Of a stretch of DNA of 63,771 bases, positions 57,228 to 63,771 are shown piece after piece. Position 1 is the stretch's first letter. Every line of letters begins with the position of its first letter. A program made the translations under genes and the position numbers. The notes beneath the pieces are model-generated. The model was not told where the DNA came from, made no database searches, and saw only the letters and a program-made list of their open reading frames with translations. This DNA is from a virus. Location of the stretch: the IMG/VR virus record IMGVR_UViG_3300020474_000009, positions 1-63,771 of that record, one strand, 5' to 3'.

Positions 57228-60200
57228 TTACCTCCCTAGGTTCCTAGTGTCTAGCTGACTATATCCTGGTATGTAATCAGCTGCTCTCCAGTCCCAAGTT
57301 ATACCATCATATATTTTTTCTGCTGCAGGTCCTAAAGGCGGTACCCAGAAAGGTTGACCATACCTATGCCTTGCAGAGAATATAGGTAATGCTAAAGCAA
57401 AAGGACCTAGCATGCCACTTCTATCTATTATCTCTGTCATATATTGACCAGTACTCATGCTGTTTGTTTTAAAGTAATTTACTCCAGGGTCATCTCCATC
57501 AATACCGGGTAGTAACTCGGCTAGTAAATATTTAGTTAGCTCTCTGATTTCTAAACCTAGCATAGTAATAGGTACCAAAATACCCGCCATCATTAGTAAA
57601 GGCATAGCTGCTGCACCCGCCCCCTGGTTAACAAAGTTTCTATGTGATTCTTTTAGCGTTGGGAATACAATAGTTTTGCCGTATGCGTAGAAGAATGATT
57701 TAAGCTGCCATATGAGTGCATACCTAGGGTTGTTAGCATAGGTAGGTCTTTGCGCTGGGTTTGGTCTAACTATAGATTCATCTACAAACTGAGCTAACGC
57801 TTCATTTACTTTTTCTCTTGTAGCTGCATCTGCTTTACCTTCTTCCCAAGCTAATACTTGTTCTGCTGTTACGTTTAGTTCTTTTAAATACAGTTGCGCT
57901 GTACTATCACCTTTTTGTGCTTTTCGTGCGCTGTCTTGTAAGAATCTTGTACCCATGCCCGTAGCAAATACTCTAGTAAACTTAGTATAAGCTTCTAAAA
58001 GAGTTACCCTAAACCAAGTGTCAGATACGCCTTTAGCAGTCTGATTCATAAAGTTCTGTTCACCAGCAAATATAAAGAAGCTAGACATAGCATCTACGCC
58101 TATTACTCCTACTTCTCTTGCTAAATCAGCAGCTTCAGTAGGATCTTTTACCATAGTTTTTATAACACTAGCTATATCACTTATCTTGGCTGTACCTCTA
58201 GACCTTAGTACTGGCCCCGCTGTATCTTGTAAAGAAGCTAATACAGTAAAAGCTAATAAGGTTATTATATTTACTGGAAGTAAAACATTGTTTGCTAGTT
58301 TTAACCAACCCTTATCTATAGGAGGTGTCTTACCAAACATAGAATCAATTATGTTTCTTGCGTCTGTTTGTTCTGCTGGTTTTAGTTGTTCAATTAGGCC
58401 GTTTAATTTTTCTACCCCGTCTGACTGCTCAAACTCATATTTTAAAGCTAATTTATCTAGGTATTGTTGTAAACCTACTTCTGCGGGTAAAGCTAAGCCA
58501 GAATCAATTAACTGTTTATTAGTTACATTAGACCATAGCTTTTTCCTTTCTTGCATCATGCCTATGTCTATTTTATCTTGTGGGTTAAAGTCCAACTCAC
58601 CACTACCTAACTTTACAATACCATTTACTGCGTCGTGTATTTCTAAGTCTGTAGCTTTAGGATTAGCTTCTTTTAACAATTGTTTAGCTACTATTTGTAG
58701 GTTTTCGTTACCGGCTATTTCAGCAACTGCAACTACACGAGGGAAGAAATTCTTTCTTTTATCTATGCCGTATCTTTCTAACCCTAAGTCATCATATACT
58801 TCTTCTAGGTAGTTTCTTAGTTCTTGTGCTTTTGGACTTAAGTCCCTAGTACTTTTTGTATCATCTGCTGCTTCATTTACTACCTGTCTTTGCTCGTCTG
58901 TTAGAGATGAGTAAATCCAACCATCTTCAACACCTAGAATTTTAGCAACCTTGTTGTGCATAGCATTTGCTCTTCTAGTTTTTAAAGTAAATATACCTGC
59001 CCTACCAGACTCAGATACAGTTCTAGGGTCTTGGTTAAAAAAGTCTGCTATCTGTACACCTATGGGGCCATAGTTCCTAAGTCTAGTGTCAGCAGTAAGG
59101 AATATTTTTTGCATCCACGTAGGTAATTTTTTACTTCTAAATATCTTACCTGCTTGTTCCATAGCCTTTCTAATTTGTTTATCACTAGCTGTTTCTGGCC
59201 CAAGTATGCTGTCTATCATAGTTTCTATGCTAGCTTTATCTGTATAGGATGCTTGTTGATTAGCTGGATTAACTAATTTTTCCTGGAGTTCAGCTGCATA
59301 CTCTTGAAAAGACTCATCTACTTCTGTTCTTTTTCTATAAGTTTTGCTCTGGTCAAACATTTTCTTTTGTGATTTAGCTAAACGCGTAAACCAAGCTTTA
59401 GCAGGACCATTCATTTGGTCATAAGCTTTGCCATCTACTTCTAGGCCTAGTTCTTTTCTTATAGCTATACCAAACTGGTCTGCAGCAAAATTTTCAAATC
59501 CTGTTTCATTATCAGTGTATGTCTCTGGTGCACCTTCGCTTTCTCTTATTTTTTCGTACGCCTGTAATAGTTTCTTTCTGGTAGCGGGTACTTTTAAACT
59601 TTTTTCTAATTCTTGGAAAGTTAATGAATTACCTAGTTCCTTTAAGAAAGCGCTATAGTACTGTCCTTCTGATACGTTTGCATTTGTTTTCATTAAGATA
59701 ATATCAAAATCAGCGTACTGTAATGTTTTAGCTAACTTATCTTTTTGTTTATTTAGATCAGTCCTTATGTCTTCAAACTGCTTTTGATCAATACTATTTT
59801 TTATACTTGTTTTTAAAGCAGAGTCACTAAAACCTGTCTCTGCAGATATTATATGTAAGTTTGTAGTTAGGCCTAGATTCCTAGCCCCGGCTAGTAGATT
59901 TGTTATTATTTGTTTTCTAAACGGTAAGTTTTGTCTTCTTTGTTCTGGTCTTTTATACTCTTTTCCTGCTAACTTCTTTTCTTTCTGTAATATTTTTTCT
60001 CGGAAGTCTACAACTGTTACACTTTTATATTTTGTATTGTCCTTAAATTTAGGTGGTATGCCTCTGCTCATATCAGCATACCTATCTCTACCTACAAATT
60101 CTTTTCCTTGCTGTGCTTGGTAGTTTTGGAATACATCGTTGTCTTGGACATCTCCTTTTGTATTTGTGTTATCTACTGGCTGCCCTGCACTAACATCGTC

Positions 60201-63200
60201 TGTCATGTATAAACCAGTTTCATCTAAAGAAGGTGTCTGTCTCTCCATGTCAATAGCTGCAATATCATCTATATAGGTGCCTATTTCTGCTTCTCTGTTT
60301 ATAGTTCCCCCAGAAGTTCCAGATATTATTGATTGACCAGAATCATCTCTCATGCCTGGGTTATTTCTTAAGTCTTGTTTATTTATAGCATTTACAACTT
60401 TACCTACTTCACTTAAAAACCTTAAAAGTGTTTGGTCTTGAGCTCTTACTACACCGTATATTTTTTTAAGTTCTCCTGGAGCTTTCGAGTTATAACTTAC
60501 ATCTACAGCAGAGTGTCTAACAGTCATAGCATCTTCAGCTCTTTCCATAAGTGTTTCTAGTTCATTTAGTGTCATATCTTGCATGGTTTTAGGCGTACCA
60601 TCTTCATTTAGTTCTAAATCCTGTAGCAAAGGCGTTAAAAACTTTTTGTTTACAGCAGGAATTAAAGCAGAGGCCTCTCTTTGGTCTACTAGGTCAATTA
60701 ATGGTACGTTTATTTTTGCAAATTTATCAGAGCTAAAGAAATTACTGGCCAGCCTAGGTAAGCCAAATTCTCTTGTAAAATATTGTACTTCTTTTATAAA
60801 GTCTCCCTCTATTCTTTTAGGTATGGTAATTTTTAGCATACCTGCACCTGCTCCATCTGGTGTAGAAATTAAATGGTCTAGAGCATAGCCAAGTTGTACA
60901 TCTGGTTTCCCTCTACCTTTTTTCTTAGATGTCATATCATAAAAAGTGTTTTCAAAGGTTACACCTTCTGGGTAATACTGTAGCTTAAAGTTGTTTTCTT
61001 GTAGTATGTCTATCGCATCTAACAAAGCGTTAAGTCTTTGTGCACCCTGGTTTGCATACTCCTGTGGCTGTCTTCTTTGCTGTACTTTGGATATAGTAGA
61101 TATACCTTCTAGTAAAACTGCTATGTCTATATTAATAGGTTTTTGACTTTTAGCTTCTTTGTTTAAGTTCTGTAATTTGAAGTGTATAGGTGTATTGTAG
61201 TTTTTACCCCTAGTTCTTGCGTTTGCTTGATCTAATCGTATTTGTAAATCTGCACGTACGTTTCTAAATGTGTCTACGTTTTCTCTAGTAATCTCTCTAA
61301 ACTGTTCTGCATCGGGTTTCATTCTGACTATAACAAATCTTTTTGTTTTTACATTTCTTTCTGGCGATGTAAATGATTCGTTAGCTGCAGTAGCTGTACG
61401 GAAAGCTTGCAAGTCTCTTACTTCTACAAACCTTAAAAAGCCGGTGCCCTTTGTATTTTCTCTTTCTATTTTTGCTTTTTTTCTAAAAGTTTCTACAGCA
61501 CGTTTTGATAAGAAAGGTTTTTGTTCATTAAATTCTGTTTTTAAGGTTGTATGTATGTAAGTGTTCAAACCAGCTATAGAACGACCATCTGCTTTAGGGT
61601 CGTCTTTAGATATCTGAAACCCTTTATCTGTTTTAGGGTCTACAAATGGATTCTGTGCAGTACCAGAACCTTTCTTTGACATAACAATAGGGTCTGCTTC
61701 TTTTAGTGGCCCTTTTGCTTCTTTTTGTTGTTGGTTAAAAGTAGCTAATTCTTTTTTGTAAGCTTTATTATTTATGCCACCTTTAAAATCTTTAGGGTTA
61801 GGTTTTTGCATATCAATAGTAACGTTAGTTCTATTTAAAATTTCACTAACGCCTACAAGAGGTACATTATCTAAACTTCTACTACCAAACTCATCTCTAG
61901 CTAGACTGCTATCAATAGAGTCTGACTGTTGCATTTGGGTACCTTCTTCAGCTATTTCATCTAAAACTAGTTCTAGTTCCATAGCCATGTTGGCAAGGTT
62001 ACCTGAATTTATTCTTTGTAAGTAAGCTCTATCGGCTGCTGTAAGAGCACCAGCATTTTTTTCTGCGTTTACTAACTCTCCATATATTCTTACAAAATCT
62101 TTTCTTCTGTTACTATTTTTATCGCCTAATACGTCTAGGCCTTTTTTAGTAACTAGCGCAGCCTCGTTTACAAAAGTTACAAGTTCATTAAAATTTATTG
62201 GTAGTCTATATTCTTGTCTTAGGTAAGTATCAAACTGTTCTTGTAGTTCTTGAGATTGTTTGTATTGGCCTAATGCTTTTCTATAAGTTTCAGATTCTTT
62301 TGCAAATCTTATTTGTTCAGCTTGTGAAGCGTTGTATACCTTTAGCTGTTCTTGATATCGTCTAATTGCTATCTTGTATGCTTGTTTTTGTTCAGGGGTA
62401 GCATCTTGTTTTAAAATACCTGGCCTTGTTGGTTTTTCTACCTCTACTGCTACATCTTGGTCTAAACGTTTTGGACGCGCTGGTTTATCAGTAACTAGTC
62501 CTTTTTTAATATCAATATTTGCTGCAGTAACATCTAAATTTATTTGACCTCTATCGCCTTCTACCCCAGCATCATCGTCACTTGTGTTCATTTCCCCAGA
62601 GTCAGTTTCAAATGCTTGTTTTGTAGCTTTTAGTACGTCGGCATCTTTTGGTAATCCTTCTTGTCTAAATCTTCTATGTTGGGCCAAGCTTTGAGTTTCT
62701 ATGGTGTACCTTTTAGGATCCATAGCACCTCTTACCATTTTCATAGCATTTTCAGCTTGTTTCATATCAGTCGGGTTGTCTGACTGAGCAGATTGGTATT
62801 TAGTAAACTCTTGTTTCTCGTTATCAAAAACACCTACTACCGCATTATCTTTTGGGTCTCTAGTCCTACTGTAGCCAAGCGCTCCTGATAAAAAGTCCTC
62901 TAAAACACCAGTGTCGTATTTATAACCACTATCCATTATGTTTGCTAACCTGCCAGCTTTACGTTGGTCTGTAGTAAAGAAAGCTCCTACTGGAGTTGAT
63001 ACACTAAACAACTCTTTACCCTCAAACATTTTTTCTATATTTGCTTGTACCTTTGCAAACTCTGCCTTCGCTTCAATAGGTACAAAAACACTGTCTGCTG
63101 GATTGTTTTCATTTTGTACAAAGTCAAACTGCGTTTCTATGGCTCCTGCACGTTCACCCATAACTGCGCCCAGTGCTGCGGCTGTTTCTTTGTTAGAAAA

Positions 63201-63771
63201 AATACGCATCATTTCTCGTTCAGCTGCGTTCCTTTGCGACATATTCCTGGCTTTATTCATAACAGCTGTACCAGCACCCAAGCCGCCACCAACACCTACA
63301 CCACCCATAAGACCTGCAAATAAAGCATTTACTCTATCTATCCTTGCTTGAGCTTTCGTGTAAGTATCGTCTATTCTAAATTTTTGCTGTACGGATAACT
63401 CTTCTTGTAAAAGTTCGGCAAGCCCTTCCCCTGCTGCTGTAACAGCAGTTATAGAAGCAAAGTCTTTAAAAGCACTGCCTGGAGGTATAGGATCAAACTT
63501 AAAGGGGTCATCTCCTATTTGTTGTTTCTTGACTCTACCCGGTCTTTTAAAGGCTTTTAAAGTTGTGCCTACTGTTGCAGCTTCAGCCCCTAACCCTACA
63601 GCACCAAAAACAGTACCTTGTAAAAGAGAATCTATAGCATCTTGTTTAGTGTTCATGCCTTGGTCAACATAGTCACTAAAAGCTATACCAGTACCCATTC
63701 TTTGTTCTTGTGTAAACGCACCTAACACTGCACCCTGAGCAAATCTTTTACCACGCATGTTTGACCTAAGG
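57228..63771 (-). CDS. Giant DNA-ejection/internal virion protein, main and C-terminal part (open at window end)
   Basis: The frame has a stop at 57228 and stays open past the window end; an internal Met at 63758 corresponds to residue 237 of the copy starting at 1820. If the map is circular the complete protein is about 2,412 residues. It is long, mostly helical, Lys/Gln/Glu-rich with disordered stretches (around the PKRLDQDVAVEVEKP region), several membrane-like segments in the C-terminal quarter (LLPVNIITLLAFTVLASLQD; AMPLLMMAGILVPITMLGLE) and a C-terminal GQPFWVPPLGPAAEKIYDG motif. This pattern fits large polyvalent ejection proteins of podoviruses that cross the host envelope during DNA entry. 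No catalytic site identified. Confidence 0.8.
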   Translation of the reverse strand, partial: LRSNMRGKRFAQGAVLGAFTQEQRMGTGIAFSDYVDQGMNTKQDAIDSLLQGTVFGAVGLGAEAATVGTTLKAFKRPGRVKKQQIGDDPFKFDPIPPGSAFKDFASITAVTAAGEGLAELLQEELSVQQKFRIDDTYTKAQARIDRVNALFAGLMGGVGVGGGLGAGTAVMNKARNMSQRNAAEREMMRIFSNKETAAALGAVMGERAGAIETQFDFVQNENNPADSVFVPIEAKAEFAKVQANIEKMFEGKELFSVSTPVGAFFTTDQRKAGRLANIMDSGYKYDTGVLEDFLSGALGYSRTRDPKDNAVVGVFDNEKQEFTKYQSAQSDNPTDMKQAENAMKMVRGAMDPKRYTIETQSLAQHRRFRQEGLPKDADVLKATKQAFETDSGEMNTSDDDAGVEGDRGQINLDVTAANIDIKKGLVTDKPARPKRLDQDVAVEVEKPTRPGILKQDATPEQKQAYKIAIRRYQEQLKVYNASQAEQIRFAKESETYRKALGQYKQSQELQEQFDTYLRQEYRLPINFNELVTFVNEAALVTKKGLDVLGDKNSNRRKDFVRIYGELVNAEKNAGALTAADRAYLQRINSGNLANMAMELELVLDEIAEEGTQMQQSDSIDSSLARDEFGSRSLDNVPLVGVSEILNRTNVTIDMQKPNPKDFKGGINNKAYKKELATFNQQQKEAKGPLKEADPIVMSKKGSGTAQNPFVDPKTDKGFQISKDDPKADGRSIAGLNTYIHTTLKTEFNEQKPFLSKRAVETFRKKAKIERENTKGTGFLRFVEVRDLQAFRTATAANESFTSPERNVKTKRFVIVRMKPDAEQFREITRENVDTFRNVRADLQIRLDQANARTRGKNYNTPIHFKLQNLNKEAKSQKPINIDIAVLLEGISTISKVQQRRQPQEYANQGAQRLNALLDAIDILQENNFKLQYYPEGVTFENTFYDMTSKKKGRGKPDVQLGYALDHLISTPDGAGAGMLKITIPKRIEGDFIKEVQYFTREFGLPRLASNFFSSDKFAKINVPLIDLVDQREASALIPAVNKKFLTPLLQDLELNEDGTPKTMQDMTLNELETLMERAEDAMTVRHSAVDVSYNSKAPGELKKIYGVVRAQDQTLLRFLSEVGKVVNAINKQDLRNNPGMRDDSGQSIISGTSGGTINREAEIGTYIDDIAAIDMERQTPSLDETGLYMTDDVSAGQPVDNTNTKGDVQDNDVFQNYQAQQGKEFVGRDRYADMSRGIPPKFKDNTKYKSVTVVDFREKILQKEKKLAGKEYKRPEQRRQNLPFRKQIITNLLAGARNLGLTTNLHIISAETGFSDSALKTSIKNSIDQKQFEDIRTDLNKQKDKLAKTLQYADFDIILMKTNANVSEGQYYSAFLKELGNSLTFQELEKSLKVPATRKKLLQAYEKIRESEGAPETYTDNETGFENFAADQFGIAIRKELGLEVDGKAYDQMNGPAKAWFTRLAKSQKKMFDQSKTYRKRTEVDESFQEYAAELQEKLVNPANQQASYTDKASIETMIDSILGPETASDKQIRKAMEQAGKIFRSKKLPTWMQKIFLTADTRLRNYGPIGVQIADFFNQDPRTVSESGRAGIFTLKTRRANAMHNKVAKILGVEDGWIYSSLTDEQRQVVNEAADDTKSTRDLSPKAQELRNYLEEVYDDLGLERYGIDKRKNFFPRVVAVAEIAGNENLQIVAKQLLKEANPKATDLEIHDAVNGIVKLGSGELDFNPQDKIDIGMMQERKKLWSNVTNKQLIDSGLALPAEVGLQQYLDKLALKYEFEQSDGVEKLNGLIEQLKPAEQTDARNIIDSMFGKTPPIDKGWLKLANNVLLPVNIITLLAFTVLASLQDTAGPVLRSRGTAKISDIASVIKTMVKDPTEAADLAREVGVIGVDAMSSFFIFAGEQNFMNQTAKGVSDTWFRVTLLEAYTKFTRVFATGMGTRFLQDSARKAQKGDSTAQLYLKELNVTAEQVLAWEEGKADAATREKVNEALAQFVDESIVRPNPAQRPTYANNPRYALIWQLKSFFYAYGKTIVFPTLKESHRNFVNQGAGAAAMPLLMMAGILVPITMLGLEIRELTKYLLAELLPGIDGDDPGVNYFKTNSMSTGQYMTEIIDRSGMLGPFALALPIFSARHRYGQPFWVPPLGPAAEKIYDGITWDWRAADYIPGYSQLDTRNLGR
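62647..63771. repeat. Terminal direct repeat, copy B (diverged)
   Basis: Matches 1-1125 with constant offset; both copies are in the same codon frame of the giant ejection protein. Amino-acid changes are few and mostly conservative (for example DYADQGMTSKQ versus DYVDQGMNTKQ), as expected of two natural variants of a working gene. Confidence 0.85.

Noticed and set aside
58186-58812. 208-residue plus-strand frame opposite the giant ejection gene
   Set aside because: Antisense shadow of a long helical coding frame; composition and lack of ribosome site argue against it.
1-63771. tRNA genes, integrase/attachment site, ParA/ParB, RNA polymerase
   Set aside because: None recognised on reading; tRNA absence was not tested with a covariance model and so is only provisional.

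Overview
The window looks like the complete genome of an uncultured, marine-type, short-tailed (podovirus-like) double-stranded DNA phage of a Gram-negative host. The evidence is a terminase, P22-type portal, N4-gp56-type capsid and ejection-protein order, a family A polymerase replication module, lysis genes, and no integrase, repressor, ribosomal or tRNA gene that I could recognise. Bases 1-1125 and 62647-63771 are collinear, about 7 percent diverged copies of the same stretch inside one giant gene. The simplest reading is a circular or circularly permuted genome of about 62.65 kb, opened inside that gene, with two strain variants at the contig ends. The host is not identifiable from the sequence; curli-type and outer-membrane genes imply a Gram-negative bacterium.

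Layout. Two transcription blocks diverge from a control region at 15.4-15.7 kb and converge near 31.6 kb. The rightward (+) block, 15.7-31.6 kb, is early/replicative. It holds small membrane and unknown proteins, a MoxR ATPase plus VWA/metallopeptidase pair with two related partner proteins, DNA polymerase A, a CsrA-like RNA-binding regulator, a primase-helicase, a Cas4/RecB-like nuclease, an SNF2 helicase, a VRR-NUC-like nuclease and a DUF3310 protein. A control region at 16.5-17.1 kb holds a terminator, a dense cluster of GGAACC/GGTTCC sites and a promoter-like 17-mer shared with the 15.6 kb region. The leftward (-) block is late. It runs from 15.4 kb down to 1 and, across the circle junction, from 62.6 to 31.65 kb: terminase small subunit, EF-hand microprotein, GalE-like epimerase, small basic proteins, terminase large subunit, portal, scaffold, capsid, head-tail adaptors, ejection proteins (the last about 2,412 residues), then fibres, collagen-modifying enzymes, lysozyme, tail proteins, nuclease, holins and a signalling/curli operon.

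Two accessory systems stand out. (1) A 1,335-residue fibre carries about 1,000 residues of Gly-X-Y collagen with Lys in the Y position and Pro in X, ending in an S74 auto-cleaving chaperone. Directly downstream lie two small 2-oxoglutarate/Fe(II) oxygenases and one 614-residue protein joining a GT25 (collagen galactosyltransferase-like) domain, an LH3/PLOD-type glucosyltransferase domain and an LH3-type lysyl hydroxylase domain. Together with the GalE-like epimerase this looks like a self-contained collagen hydroxylation and glycosylation pathway for a phage fibre. (2) Next to the holins is a tightly coupled operon of CsgF, CsgG lipoprotein pore, a curlin-repeat amyloid protein, a FecR-domain secreted protein, a cytidylyltransferase and a CHASE2-sensor class III adenylate cyclase. 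This suggests the phage builds an outer-membrane amyloid/secretion device linked to cyclic nucleotide signalling.

Functions are inferred by reading translations and recalled family motifs; no database search was possible.
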